Shown here: positions 36,044 to 45,735 of the stretch, in pieces
Position numbering within the stretch: position 1 is the stretch's first letter
Layout of the letters: every line of letters begins with the position of its first letter
Origin: Clostridiales bacterium
GTDB lineage: Bacteria; Bacillota; Clostridia; Lachnospirales; Cellulosilyticaceae
NCBI GenBank assembly: GCA_019418225.1
Contig: DYCF01000004.1
Coordinates: forward strand, 91,621 to 155,620
Direction: 5' to 3'
Length of the DNA: 64,000 bases
The notes under the pieces: model-generated
Databases searched by the model: none
The model's input: only the letters and a program-made list of their open reading frames with translations
What the model was told of the DNA's origin: nothing
Program-made: the position numbers and the translations under genes

Positions 36044-36979
36044 CTATATGCCAAGCACTGTATCGCTTTCAAGGGTATTTCCCTTAATATACTCAGATAC
36101 TAGCATACGTTTTTTATTCGGCATTTGAATTTCAAGAATACGTAAGCAACTTGTTCCTGTTTGAACAATCATTCCATCCTTATCAACACGTACAATTGTA
36201 CCTGGCTTCTTATCGGTTGTTTCAGAAATAGGCTCAGCTTGCCATACCTTCATTACATTTCCTTTATAAGAAGTATAACCTGCTGGCCATGGATTTAGAC
36301 CACGAATCTTTGCATCAATTTTAGATGCTGCTTCTTGCCATTTGATTTCACCTAAGCTCTTATCAATCATGCTTGCATAGGTTGCTTTAGCATCATCTTG
36401 TTTTTCACGTTCTTTACCACCAGCTTCGATAAGTGGCAAAGCATCAATAAGTGCTGTCGCTCCTACAATTTTCATCTTATCGTGTAAGCTTGCATAAGTG
36501 TCATCTTTTTCAATTGGCATTTCACGTTTAAGAAGCATATCTCCTGTGTCCATACCTTTATCCATATACATAATGGTCACACCTGTTATAGGCTCTTCAT
36601 CCATAATTGCCCACTGAATAGGTGCAGCCCCTCTGTATTTAGGTAAAAGTGAACCATGGATATTAATACAACCATATTTAGGAATATTTAAGATTGTTTC
36701 AGGAAGGATCTGTCCAAATGCTACTACTACTATAATATCTGGGTTTAAAGATAATATGTGGTTATAAAACTCCTCATCCCCTCTAATTTTAACAGGTTGA
36801 AGCACTGGTAAATCATGCTTAAGCGCCACTTCTTTAACGGGTGTCACTGTTAAGCTTTTTCCTCTACCTTTTGGTTTATCTGGCTGTGTTACAACAGCAC
36901 TAATATGATGTCCTTCTGCAATCAATGTTTCAAGTGTTGGTACTGCGAAATCTGGTGTACCCATAAATACTACGTTCAT
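36044..36979 (-). CDS. fmt: Methionyl-tRNA formyltransferase
   Basis: 311 residues. Adds formyl to initiator Met-tRNA. N-terminal FMGTPDFAVP, the catalytic HGSLLPKYRGAAPIQWAI segment and the C-terminal tRNA-binding domain are all present. Follows def by 23 bases; the two act in the same cycle. Confidence 0.97.
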   Translation of the reverse strand: MNVVFMGTPDFAVPTLETLIAEGHHISAVVTQPDKPKGRGKSLTVTPVKEVALKHDLPVLQPVKIRGDEEFYNHILSLNPDIIVVVAFGQILPETILNIPKYGCINIHGSLLPKYRGAAPIQWAIMDEEPITGVTIMYMDKGMDTGDMLLKREMPIEKDDTYASLHDKMKIVGATALIDALPLIEAGGKEREKQDDAKATYASMIDKSLGEIKWQEAASKIDAKIRGLNPWPAGYTSYKGNVMKVWQAEPISETTDKKPGTIVRVDKDGMIVQTGTSCLRILEIQMPNKKRMLVSEYIKGNTLESDTVLGI

Positions 36980-37002
36980 TTAAAAAGCCTCCTTTTATTC
37001 GA

Positions 37003-37467
37003 TTAATTAACTTCGAATAAATCACCTTCTACTAAATCAATAAATAATTTACCATTAAGATGATCATTTTCATGAAGCATTGCACGTGCCATAAGCTCTG
37101 TACCATCAATCTCAAAAGCATTGCCGTGACGGTCAAATGCACGTAATTTTGCATAATTTGGTCTTCTTACACTACCGTATGTCTTTGGTACGCTCAGACA
37201 TCCTTCCTCACCAAATTGTTCACCAGATACTTCAATGATTTCTGGGTTGATGAATTCAACTTTCCCTTCCCCAATGTCTACAATAAATACACGTTTTAAA
37301 ACGCCTACTTGAGGTGCTGCAATCCCTACACCATCTGCCTCATACATTGTTTCGGCCATATCATCTAAAAGTGTCCATAAGCTTTCATCAAATACTTTTA
37401 CTTCTTTTGATACTTTTCTTAAAAGCTCATCGCTTCCTGTTTCTGTTCTAATTGCTCTAATTGCCAT
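37003..37467 (-). CDS. def: Peptide deformylase
   Basis: 154 residues from the ATG at 37467, which follows AAGGAGG; an upstream GTG overlaps this site. It removes N-formyl from new proteins. Motif 1 GVGIAAPQ, motif 2 EEGCLS (metal Cys) and motif 3 HENDH (metal-binding HExxH) are intact. Short C-terminus typical of type 1B/3-like clostridial forms. Confidence 0.96.
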   Translation of the reverse strand: MAIRAIRTETGSDELLRKVSKEVKVFDESLWTLLDDMAETMYEADGVGIAAPQVGVLKRVFIVDIGEGKVEFINPEIIEVSGEQFGEEGCLSVPKTYGSVRRPNYAKLRAFDRHGNAFEIDGTELMARAMLHENDHLNGKLFIDLVEGDLFEVN

Positions 37468-37508
37468 AATAGCCTCCTTATATTCTTTCACATCACATAG
37501 ATGTTTAC

Positions 37509-39779
37509 TTATAACATTGTTAGGGGATCAATATCCCAACTAATCTTAACATTACCCACTGTTTCTCTTTGATAAAATTTATCTAGACAAAACCTCCCGT
37601 AAACTAAAAGGGAACTACGCTCTTCACCAATAATGAGAAGGCGCCATCTATAAACATCCCCTATCTTACTAATCACCGCTACACTTGGTCCTATCACACG
37701 AAATTTCATGAGTCCTCGCTCACTATAATGGCGATAATATGCCGTTACTTTATGAGCTGTTTGAATCACCTCATTTTCATTAGGCCCCGTAATGAGGAGT
37801 GAAAAAATATGTGTATAGGGTGGGTAACCCATTGTCTTACGATTTAGAAGCTCTTCTTTATAGAATAACTCCTGCTTATTATTTTTAATCACGTCCATGA
37901 CCATATGTTCAGGGGTATATGTCTGAATAATGACATGTCCTTTCATACTGCCACGTCCTGCTCGTCCCATTGCCTGGGTTAAAAGCTGAAAGGTTCTTTC
38001 ATTACTTCTAAAATCCTGCATATATAACGACTGGTCCGCTGACAAAATGCCTACCAGTGTCACGCCAGGGAAATCATGGCCTTTTGCAATCATTTGTGTG
38101 CCAATAAGAAGATTAAATTCTCTTCGTCTAAAGGCTTCTAGTATTTTTGCGTGACCTTCTTTACCTGTAGTCGTATCTAAATCCATACGTCCTATGCCAT
38201 ACTGATCAAAATGTTCTTTTAAATAAGCTTCTACCTTTTCAGTACCTGTCCCAAAGAAACGAATATACTTAGAACCACACTCAGGGCACACTTCTGGTAC
38301 CTTTTCAGTCTTCCCGCAATAGTGACATTCTAACGCACCCGTTGACAAATGATAGGTCATTGATACATCACAATGACTACATTTTACCACATGTCCACAA
38401 CTTCTGCAGTTAATAAATGTAGAATGTCCCCTACGATTAATAAGTAACATGACTTGACCGCCACTTTCAAGTGTCCATTGAACTGCTTCATATAAACGTC
38501 TGCTTAAAACACTGTTGTTCCCAGTGGCTAATTCTTGGCGCATATCTACAATTTCCACACTTGGCATTGTTGCACCTGCTATACGCTTTGTAAGCTTTAA
38601 AAGTTCATAGTCCCCATTTTCACTATGGTAATAACTTTCCATACTAGGGGTTGCCGTCGCTAAAAGCAGTATACCGCCTTCCATTTCCATCCGTTTTCTT
38701 CCAATATCAATGGCATGATACTTAGGTGATGTCTCTGACTTATAGGTGGCCTCATGTGCTTCATCTATTACGATAAGCCCAAGATTTTCAAGCGGCATAA
38801 AAATGGCACTACGTGGTCCGATAATAATGGATACTTCACCTTTTTTAGCGCGCATATAGAGTCTTTGACGCTCTTTTGCACCCATACGACTATGACTTAA
38901 AGCCACATTGCTTCCAAATCGCTCTCTAAAGCGACTAAGCGTCTGCTGCGTCAGTGCAATCTCAGGTACTAATACTAAGGCATTTTGCCCTCTTTCAATC
39001 ACATTCTTTATAGCATGAAGAAAAACTTCTGTTTTCCCACTGCCAGTTACACCTTCAAGTAAAACAGTGTGGACTGTATGGGTATGCGATAAGCTTTCTA
39101 AATAACTTACAGCATGCGCCTGTTCTTCATTTAACGTTCTAAATGCTTCATAGCGAATAGGTTCTGCCTTATATTCTATCTTTTCTACATATTTTTCAAT
39201 TATGCCATTTTGAAGCAGCGTTTTAATGGAAGACTTACTCACGCCCGCCACACTTTCTAACACTTTAAGGGGTACTTTCTGCTTTTCCCTTAAATAATCA
39301 ATAATCTGCTGCTGCTTTAAAAACGTTTTCTTATGGCCATGTGCATTGCAATAGATTTTCACCTTCAAGTCATCATTTGTAAGGGTCACAACTTCCTCGT
39401 CTTCTTTCTCCATGGCGATAGGTTCCCCTTTTAGCCCAGGTGGTAAAACAACATCTATCGCTGCTGCATAACTCGTCGCATAATAGCTTACAATAAATTC
39501 TACAAGTTCTAGCTGTTTCGAAGATAGAAGCGGCTTTTCATCTATAATCTGCTTTATAGCTTTGATACGAAATTTTGTTTCTTCCCTTGTGTCGCTTAAG
39601 GCTAATACATAGCCAACTTGTAAATGATTATGAAATCCAAAAGGCACATAAACTCTTTGCCCTACTTGAATAAAAGGTATCAGGTGCGCAGGAACCTCAT
39701 AGGTAAACGGTTTATCTATCTCTTCTACTGTTGCAAATTGAATAATAATCTTTGCATAACATGCCGCATCACTTGTCAC
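37509..39779 (-). CDS. priA: Primosomal replication restart helicase PriA
   Basis: 756 residues. An N-terminal 3'BD and winged-helix region is followed by Walker A GVTGSGKTE, DEAH box, and a zinc-binding insert with CxxC pairs (CRSCGHVVKCSHC, CHYCG, CPECG). Motif VI-like QAMGRAGRG is present. It reloads DnaB at collapsed forks. Starts at GTG 39779 after AAGAGGTG. A hairpin lies between rpoZ and this gene, where many Firmicutes have coaBC. Confidence 0.96.
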   Translation of the reverse strand: MTSDAACYAKIIIQFATVEEIDKPFTYEVPAHLIPFIQVGQRVYVPFGFHNHLQVGYVLALSDTREETKFRIKAIKQIIDEKPLLSSKQLELVEFIVSYYATSYAAAIDVVLPPGLKGEPIAMEKEDEEVVTLTNDDLKVKIYCNAHGHKKTFLKQQQIIDYLREKQKVPLKVLESVAGVSKSSIKTLLQNGIIEKYVEKIEYKAEPIRYEAFRTLNEEQAHAVSYLESLSHTHTVHTVLLEGVTGSGKTEVFLHAIKNVIERGQNALVLVPEIALTQQTLSRFRERFGSNVALSHSRMGAKERQRLYMRAKKGEVSIIIGPRSAIFMPLENLGLIVIDEAHEATYKSETSPKYHAIDIGRKRMEMEGGILLLATATPSMESYYHSENGDYELLKLTKRIAGATMPSVEIVDMRQELATGNNSVLSRRLYEAVQWTLESGGQVMLLINRRGHSTFINCRSCGHVVKCSHCDVSMTYHLSTGALECHYCGKTEKVPEVCPECGSKYIRFFGTGTEKVEAYLKEHFDQYGIGRMDLDTTTGKEGHAKILEAFRRREFNLLIGTQMIAKGHDFPGVTLVGILSADQSLYMQDFRSNERTFQLLTQAMGRAGRGSMKGHVIIQTYTPEHMVMDVIKNNKQELFYKEELLNRKTMGYPPYTHIFSLLITGPNENEVIQTAHKVTAYYRHYSERGLMKFRVIGPSVAVISKIGDVYRWRLLIIGEERSSLLVYGRFCLDKFYQRETVGNVKISWDIDPLTML

Positions 39780-39815
39780 TGACCTTTCACCTCTTATCTT
39801 TTATATCACATATTG

Positions 39816-39850
39816 AATAAGCCTGCCAACAATTGTATGGCAGACTTATT
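39816..39850 (-). other. Stem-loop between rpoZ and priA
   Basis: A 13-bp stem (39816-39828 with 39838-39850) that is complete only on the minus strand, where one pair is U-G. No U run follows, so mRNA processing or partial attenuation is more likely than termination. Confidence 0.6.
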
Positions 39851-39860
39851 TAAGTTTTAA

Positions 39861-40235
39861 TTAAACTTCTGTTGACGCAGTAGTCGCATCATTTTGAGCT
39901 TCTTCTGTTTCTTCTGTTTCTTCTGTTTCCTCTGGTGCATGGTATTCTTTCATTTTGATTTTACCTGCATAAATTTCATCTACTGCAATAGAAATAGGTT
40001 TTTGTTTTTTAAGTAATTCATTAAGTTCTGCTGCTTCTTTTAATTTAGCTGGGTCGATAATTTTTTCACCTGTTTTATCTGCTTCTTTTGTAGCAGCTGC
40101 TTGTTCATTAATAATATCAATGATATTTCTAGCTCTTTTAGCTGCTGCAATAACAATTGAATAACGACTTGTAAGTTTAGAGTTTCCTTCCTCATTTAAC
40201 TTTGTCATAATTTGTGTATAAGATGGTTGTAACAT
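39861..40235 (-). CDS. rpoZ: RNA polymerase omega subunit
   Basis: 124 residues, longer than usual. The conserved core (SKLTSRYSIVIAAAKRARNI and KPISIAVDEIYAGKI) is followed by an E/T/A-rich tail of about 25 residues. AGGAGG precedes the ATG. Lies 11 bases after gmk. Confidence 0.95.
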   Translation of the reverse strand: MLQPSYTQIMTKLNEEGNSKLTSRYSIVIAAAKRARNIIDIINEQAAATKEADKTGEKIIDPAKLKEAAELNELLKKQKPISIAVDEIYAGKIKMKEYHAPEETEETEETEEAQNDATTASTEV

Positions 40236-40246
40236 TTTTATTCCTC

Positions 40247-40849
40247 CTAGTTATTAATAACTCTTTCTATATCAGCCTCGAAGCGAGAACTTCTTAGCTT
40301 TTCAGTATAAACAATATGATTAATTTGATCGATAGCATCTGCTAATGTATCGTTAATAACAATATAATCATATTCTTTATACAAAGCTAGCTCTTCTTTT
40401 GCACGTCCCATGCGTTTTGCAATGACTTCTTCTGTTTCAGTACCACGTCCGATAAGACGTTTTTCAAGCTCTGTTAAAGAAGGTGGGATAACAAAAATAA
40501 AGACAGCATCATCATAAATTTTCTTGATTTGCTGAGCACCTTGTACCTCTATTTCTAGTATAACATCTTTTCCATTTTTTACACCCTCTTCAATAGGTGC
40601 TTTTGGTGTACCATAATAATTGCCACAGAAATTCGCATGTTCTAAAAGAGCCTCTTCAGCAATCATATTTTCAAATTCAGCTACTGACTTAAAGTAATAG
40701 TGTACACCTTCTTCTTCGCCTTGTCTAGGCATACGTGTTGTGGCTGAAATGGATAACATAAATTGTTCGTTTTTAATGAGCTCTTTTACAATAGTTCCTT
40801 TACCTGAACCTGATGGTCCAGATATAACGATTTTTAATCCTTCTTTCAT
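40247..40849 (-). CDS. gmk: Guanylate kinase
   Basis: 200 residues. GMP phosphorylation. P-loop SGPSGSGKGT, GMP-binding SATTRMPRQGEEEGVHYYF and the lid region RLIGRGTETEE are present. Lies 11 bases after remA. Confidence 0.97.
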   Translation of the reverse strand: MKEGLKIVISGPSGSGKGTIVKELIKNEQFMLSISATTRMPRQGEEEGVHYYFKSVAEFENMIAEEALLEHANFCGNYYGTPKAPIEEGVKNGKDVILEIEVQGAQQIKKIYDDAVFIFVIPPSLTELEKRLIGRGTETEEVIAKRMGRAKEELALYKEYDYIVINDTLADAIDQINHIVYTEKLRSSRFEADIERVINN

Positions 40850-40860
40850 GTTTAACTCCT

Positions 40861-41106
40861 TTATTCCTTTTGGGTTTCAAGTCTTGTTGCCATAGTTTCT
40901 GGTTGCAAAGCTGACAAAATCACCTGGTCATTATCCGTAATAATCACACCTCTTGTCTTGCGCCCTTGGGTCGCATCAATAAGCCTTGCTTCTTCTTTTG
41001 CCTGTGCAACTAACCTTTTAATAGGGGCTGAATCTGCTGAAACAATCGCTACAATACGCCTCGTTGCTACAATATTTCCATATCCTATATTAATAAATTG
41101 ACTCAT
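40861..41106 (-). CDS. remA: RemA (DUF370) DNA-binding regulator
   Basis: 81 residues from the ATG at 41106, with GGTGAAG upstream; an ATG three codons earlier lacks spacing. Sequence FINIGYGNIVATRRIV...SAPIKRL...ILSALQPETMATRL matches Bacillus RemA, which activates matrix and osmoprotection genes as a DNA-wrapping oligomer. Target genes here are unknown. Between yicC and gmk as in Bacillus. Confidence 0.95.
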   Translation of the reverse strand: MSQFINIGYGNIVATRRIVAIVSADSAPIKRLVAQAKEEARLIDATQGRKTRGVIITDNDQVILSALQPETMATRLETQKE

Positions 41107-41115
41107 AGGCTTCAC

Positions 41116-41997
41116 CTACTCAAGATTTTGAACTTGTTCTCTAATTTTTTCAATTTCATTTTTAAGTTCTACTACATTTCTTGTAATTTCATAGTCATTG
41201 GCCTTAGAACCCATTGTGTTGACTTCTCGGTTCATCTCTTGCATTAAGAAATCTAATTTACGCCCTACAACGCCTCCCTCATTTAAAATCATACGTAGCT
41301 GAGCCGTATGACTTTTAAAACGGGTGATTTCTTCATCAATTGCACATTTGTCTGCAAAAAGTGCTACTTCCATAGCCAGTCTGCTTTGGTCCACACTACT
41401 GCCTTCTTCTAAAAGCATCGCGAGTCTATTTTCAAGCTTAGTTTTATAGTTTAAGACAACTTGTGGACTTTGCATCTCAATGCATGCTAAATGTTTTTCT
41501 AAAAGTACTGTTTTATTTAAAATATCTGCTTTTAAAGCTTCACCTTCTTTAAGGCGCATACCTAAGAGATCTTTTAGCGCACCTTCTGTGCATCTTAATA
41601 CTGTACTTTCGATACTTTCTAGGTCACCTGCTTTTTTCTGGATACTCATGATATCATTAATATTCATAAGGTCTTTAAGGGTCAGATTATCTTCTAGCTT
41701 CAAAGTATCTCCGAGTTTTCTTAAGCCTTCTATAAACTCTGTTGCAAGTGCCTCATTGACAATGACTTCTAAGTCTTCTTTTGCCATGCTGACATAGCTG
41801 ATATTGACCTCTATTTTACCCCTTGTCAAACTTGTTTTTAGAAGACTTCTAATCTTATCTTCTATCACACTTAAAGTTTTAGGTAATCTAATATTTAAAT
41901 CACAGTAACGATGATTAATAGCATTCATCTCTACAATGACTTTTCTTTCATGTTCTTCTATTTCGCATCTACCATAACCGGTCATACTATAAATCAT
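41116..41997 (-). CDS. yicC: YicC-family endoribonuclease
   Basis: 293 residues from the ATG at 41997 (GGAAGTAGGG upstream); an in-frame ATG ten codons earlier is less likely. Start MIYSMTGYGR and C-terminal EMNREVNTMGSKANDYEIT are family hallmarks. In E. coli YicC is an endoribonuclease acting on small RNA. First gene of the core operon, with a strong promoter at 42074-42102. Confidence 0.92.
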   Translation of the reverse strand: MIYSMTGYGRCEIEEHERKVIVEMNAINHRYCDLNIRLPKTLSVIEDKIRSLLKTSLTRGKIEVNISYVSMAKEDLEVIVNEALATEFIEGLRKLGDTLKLEDNLTLKDLMNINDIMSIQKKAGDLESIESTVLRCTEGALKDLLGMRLKEGEALKADILNKTVLLEKHLACIEMQSPQVVLNYKTKLENRLAMLLEEGSSVDQSRLAMEVALFADKCAIDEEITRFKSHTAQLRMILNEGGVVGRKLDFLMQEMNREVNTMGSKANDYEITRNVVELKNEIEKIREQVQNLE

Positions 41998-42073
41998 GTT
42001 TTTCCCTACTTCCTTCTTTATTTCCAAAGGGATTTTTCCAATAAGGCATACTTGTTGTAGACTTTTGTATTAT

Positions 42074-42102
42074 ATTATAACACACCTTCCTTTTATTTTC
42101 AA
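42074..42102 (-). promoter_or_regulatory. Promoter of the yicC-remA-gmk core operon
   Basis: Minus-strand TTGAAA (42097-42102), 17 bases, TATAAT (42074-42079). Confidence 0.75.
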
Positions 42103-42119
42103 AAAAATTATGCTATACT
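42091..42119 (+). promoter_or_regulatory. Candidate promoter for rqcH
   Basis: Plus-strand TTTTAT, 17 bases, TATACT (42114-42119), 30 bases before the start codon. Its -35 overlaps that of the divergent yicC promoter. Confidence 0.5.
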
Positions 42120-42148
42120 TTCACCATAATTAAAGGAGGACACAAATT

Positions 42149-43921
42149 ATGGCATTTGACGGCATTGTTCTTGCCACCTTAGTGCAAGAACTTAAAGACA
42201 CCCTCGTAGGTGGACGAATCGATAAAATTTATCAAATTGAAAAAGATGAACTCTTACTTTCTGTGCGTAATAACAGTAGTGCCTATAAATTACTTTTAAC
42301 AGCTAATAGCAGCTATCCAAGACTTCACCTTTCAACACTTTCCAAAAACAATGAACTTCAGCCCCCTATGTTTTGCATGATGCTCCGTAAGCATCTAGGG
42401 GGTGGACGTATATTAGATATCGTTCAGCCAGACTTTGAACGTATCGTAGAACTTCATATTGAAGCTACTAACGAACTGGGAGATAAAGAAAATAAACGTT
42501 TAATCATTGAAATCATGGGACGTCACAGCAATATTATTCTTACCAAAGCTGATGGCACTATTTTAGATAGTATCAAACATATTTCTTTGGATAAAAGTAG
42601 CGTACGTGAAGTACTCCCAAATCGTACTTATGTAAGACCTCCAAGTCAAAACAAGCGAAATCCCTTACATGAAAATGTGGCGGATTTCTTAAAGACACTT
42701 AAAGAAAAAGAGCTTCCTACTTTTAAAGCCCTTTATATGAGCTATAACGGTTTAAGTCCTGTAGTCAGTCATTCTATCTGTCTAGCTAGCGGTGTATGTG
42801 ATGACAGTTTAGCAAATACTTTGAGCAATGACGATCTTATGAAACTTTATACCGTATTCCATAATCTCATGGAGAAGCTCCATACTAACAATTTTTCACC
42901 TTGCATTTATCTAGATGAGCAAGAACTTCCTATGGACTTTTATACACTGCCACTCAGCATTTATGCACCTTACAAAAAACAAAACTTTGAAACAATCAGT
43001 GAGATGCTGGAATACTACTATTTCGAGAAAAACACACGTTTTAATGTTTCTCAAAAAACAGCAGATATTAAAAAACTTGTGCATAACTTCTTAGAACGTA
43101 ATGTCCGTAAAAAACAAATACAAGAAAAGGCTTTAGATGAGGCAGCTAACAAAGAGCTCTATAAAATTTATGGCGAACTTTTAACGGCTTATGCCCACAG
43201 CATTACTGAAGGCAGTGAAAGCTTTACAACTATGAATTACTATGCGGAGCCATATGAAGATATTACAATTCCACTTAACCCGCGCAAAAGTGCTATTCAA
43301 AATGCACAAGCTTACTTCAAACTTTACAATAAAGCCAAGCGTACAGAAATTGCAGCTACTGAGCAGCTTGCAATCATTGAAGAAGATATTGCTTATCTTC
43401 AATCCGTCCTTCTCTCTCTGGATTTCTTAGAAACAAAAGAAGATATCGCTGAACTTCGTGAAGAGCTTGTAGAAATGGGTTATCTCAAGAAACGTAAAGG
43501 CAATAATAAACGTAAGCAAAACAAAAAAACAGTCCCATTTCTTCAATTTAAAGCTTCTTCTGGTCAACTGATTTATGTGGGTAAAAACAATTACCAAAAT
43601 GATGAACTCACTATGAAGTTTGCTAAAGCTAATGATATGTGGCTCCATATTAAAGCAGGTCCTGGCTCACACGTCATCATTAGAGCTGAAGGCCAAGAAG
43701 GTTTCTCAGATGAGACATTACTAGAAGCTGCCACGCTTGCTGCTTACTATAGTAGTGGCAAACAATCTAGCCAAGTTCCTATTGACTATACTTTAAAGAA
43801 ATTTGTCAAAAAGGTACCCGGCGCAAAACCAGGTATGGTCATTTATACACAATTTAAAACATTATATGTAACACCAACTGAAAGCTTTATTAAAAAGCTC
43901 ACTCTAGAAGAAAAAAAATAG
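42149..43921 (+). CDS. rqcH: RqcH (NFACT-family ribosome quality-control protein)
   Basis: 590 residues: NFACT-N domain (about 1-200), helical and coiled-coil region (about 280-440) and NFACT-R domain with MWLHIKAGPGSHVIIR. Bacterial RqcH binds stalled 50S subunits and adds C-terminal alanine tails. The dipeptide at 97-98, D-R in the Bacillus protein, reads E-R here (PDFERIV), a conservative change. Older name: fibronectin-binding protein FbpA. AAAGGAGG precedes the ATG; own terminator follows. Confidence 0.94.
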   Translation: MAFDGIVLATLVQELKDTLVGGRIDKIYQIEKDELLLSVRNNSSAYKLLLTANSSYPRLHLSTLSKNNELQPPMFCMMLRKHLGGGRILDIVQPDFERIVELHIEATNELGDKENKRLIIEIMGRHSNIILTKADGTILDSIKHISLDKSSVREVLPNRTYVRPPSQNKRNPLHENVADFLKTLKEKELPTFKALYMSYNGLSPVVSHSICLASGVCDDSLANTLSNDDLMKLYTVFHNLMEKLHTNNFSPCIYLDEQELPMDFYTLPLSIYAPYKKQNFETISEMLEYYYFEKNTRFNVSQKTADIKKLVHNFLERNVRKKQIQEKALDEAANKELYKIYGELLTAYAHSITEGSESFTTMNYYAEPYEDITIPLNPRKSAIQNAQAYFKLYNKAKRTEIAATEQLAIIEEDIAYLQSVLLSLDFLETKEDIAELREELVEMGYLKKRKGNNKRKQNKKTVPFLQFKASSGQLIYVGKNNYQNDELTMKFAKANDMWLHIKAGPGSHVIIRAEGQEGFSDETLLEAATLAAYYSSGKQSSQVPIDYTLKKFVKKVPGAKPGMVIYTQFKTLYVTPTESFIKKLTLEEKK

Positions 43922-43927
43922 AAAAAT

Positions 43928-43966
43928 AGGTTGTTACAAAGCAATAACACTGCTTTGTAACAACCT
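43928..43966 (+). terminator. rqcH terminator
   Basis: A 16-bp perfect stem (43928-43943 with 43951-43966), 7-base loop, then GTTTTTC. Confidence 0.93.
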
Positions 43967-44243
43967 GTTTTTCTTATTAAACTATTCTCCTCTCTCATGA
44001 GATCTTTTACTTCTTATGGACAACTTTCCTGATTTTATTTTATTATATGATTTTATTTTTTTATCTTCATTCATTTTACACATTTTTATTATAAATATAT
44101 ATGAAATAATAAATTTTATTAAAACATATAGAAAAATTTGATTTATATTCTTTTTTATGTTAAATTTATTATAGGAATATATTATTGTAAACAGCCTAAA
44201 AGCTTATTAAAACGTAATTTATTAAATAAGGAGAGGTGATTGA
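43967..44243. other. A+T-rich promoter region upstream of citrate synthase
   Basis: No gene. A possible promoter is TTGATT (44138-44143), 17 bases, TAAATT (44161-44166); the match is weak. Confidence 0.4.
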
Positions 44244-45644
44244 ATGCAAGAAAACAAAAACTTAGAAAACATGGAACTGTTAGAAAAACTGTCTCATTTA
44301 TGCGAAATGAATAATTTAATTGACCCTGAACTTTTTGCTAAATATTCTGTAAAAAGAGGTCTGAGAGATTTAGATGGTCGCGGTGTACTTGTCGGCCTCA
44401 CAGAAATTGGCGAAGTTCATTCTTATATTATGGATGAAGGCGAAATCATCCCTGTTCCCGGAAGACTTAGCTACCGTGGCATCAATATTGCCGATATTAC
44501 GCAAGGCTATTTACAAGATAAACGTTTTGGATTTGAAGAAACAACTTACCTTCTTCTCTTTGGCAAGTTGCCTACGGAAAAAGAACTTGCTGAATTTGAG
44601 ACCCTTTTAGGTAGTTATCGCAAACTCCCTGATAACTTTGTAAACGATATGATTTTAAATGCTCCTAGTAAGGATATTATGAATTCTATTGCACGTAGTG
44701 TGCTAGCCCTCTATAGCTTTGATGAGAAAGCTGATGATATTTCACTTCCTAACGTTCTTAGGCAATGTATTTCTCTTATAGGGTGTTTTCCAACCTTAGC
44801 TGTCTATGGCTATCAAGCCCATGCCCATTATCATCAAAATCAAAGTCTCTTTATCCATCCACCACGCCCTGACCTTAGTACAGCAGAAAACATCTTATAT
44901 ATGTTACGACCTGATAGTAAATATACGAAATTAGAAGCAACACTTTTGGATTTAGCACTTATTTTACATGCTGAACATGGTGGCGGTAACAACTCATCTT
45001 TCACAACCCACCTTGTCACTTCATCTGGTACAGATACTTACTCTGTTATTGCTGCTGCCCTAGGTTCTTTAAAGGGACCTCGTCATGGTGGCGCTAATAT
45101 TAAGGTTGTAAAGATGCTAGCAGATATGAAAGAAAAAATCAGCGATTGGTCTGATGATGCTGAAATTGAAAATTACCTAAGCTTAATTCTTAATAAGCAA
45201 GCCTTTGATAAATCTGGTCTTATCTATGGTATCGGTCATGCTGTTTATTCAATTTCTGACCCACGTGCAGCTATCTTAAAAACTTATGCAGAAAAGCTTG
45301 CTCATGAAAAAGGATTAGAGGATGAGTTTAACTTCTATGCTAAAATTGAAGAACTGGCACCAAAGGTAATTGGTAAAGTACGCAAAATGTATAAAGGCGT
45401 AAGTGCCAATGTAGACTTCTACTCAGGCTTTGTGTACTCTATGCTTAACTTACCACTTGAACTTTATACACCAATCTTTGCAATTGCCCGTATCTCCGGT
45501 TGGAGTGCTCACCGCCTTGAAGAACTCGTAAACAAAGGTAAAATTATTCGTCCAGCCTATAAGAGCGTGGCACCACTGGCGCCTTATATTCCTCTTCCAC
45601 TACGTGATGATAACTTAGATACAACTGCCGAAGACGCATTATAA
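44244..45644 (+). CDS. Citrate synthase
   Basis: 466 residues. Condenses acetyl-CoA and oxaloacetate. Active-site histidines lie in HAEHGGGNNSSF and YGIGHAVYS, with the RHGGAN loop and the substrate arginine segment present. About 40-80 residues longer at the N-terminus than classic citrate synthases, as in a clade of anaerobe enzymes. It is alone, with no aconitase or isocitrate dehydrogenase beside it, so it probably serves glutamate synthesis. AGGAGAGGTG precedes the ATG. Confidence 0.94.
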   Translation: MQENKNLENMELLEKLSHLCEMNNLIDPELFAKYSVKRGLRDLDGRGVLVGLTEIGEVHSYIMDEGEIIPVPGRLSYRGINIADITQGYLQDKRFGFEETTYLLLFGKLPTEKELAEFETLLGSYRKLPDNFVNDMILNAPSKDIMNSIARSVLALYSFDEKADDISLPNVLRQCISLIGCFPTLAVYGYQAHAHYHQNQSLFIHPPRPDLSTAENILYMLRPDSKYTKLEATLLDLALILHAEHGGGNNSSFTTHLVTSSGTDTYSVIAAALGSLKGPRHGGANIKVVKMLADMKEKISDWSDDAEIENYLSLILNKQAFDKSGLIYGIGHAVYSISDPRAAILKTYAEKLAHEKGLEDEFNFYAKIEELAPKVIGKVRKMYKGVSANVDFYSGFVYSMLNLPLELYTPIFAIARISGWSAHRLEELVNKGKIIRPAYKSVAPLAPYIPLPLRDDNLDTTAEDAL

Positions 45645-45673
45645 AAAATACAAATAACATAACATCTATATTA

Positions 45674-45720
45674 AAAAACCTTTAAAAATAGATTTTTACT
45701 TTCTATTTTTAAAGGTTTTT
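45674..45720. terminator. Bidirectional terminator between convergent genes
   Basis: A 19-bp stem (45674-45692 with 45702-45720) with A/T-rich ends that yields U tracts in both directions. Serves citrate synthase (plus) and the alpha/beta hydrolase (minus). Confidence 0.93.
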
Positions 45721-45735
45721 ACATTTCTCATATTA

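Noticed and set aside
37468..37491. Upstream in-frame starts for def (and similarly recG, remA, yugP, prpC, rpmB and others)
   Set aside because: In each case the earlier GTG or ATG overlaps or precedes the ribosome-binding site of a better-placed start, which was used instead.
41480..41797. Plus-strand open frame of 105 codons
   Set aside because: Antisense to yicC and without a start signal.
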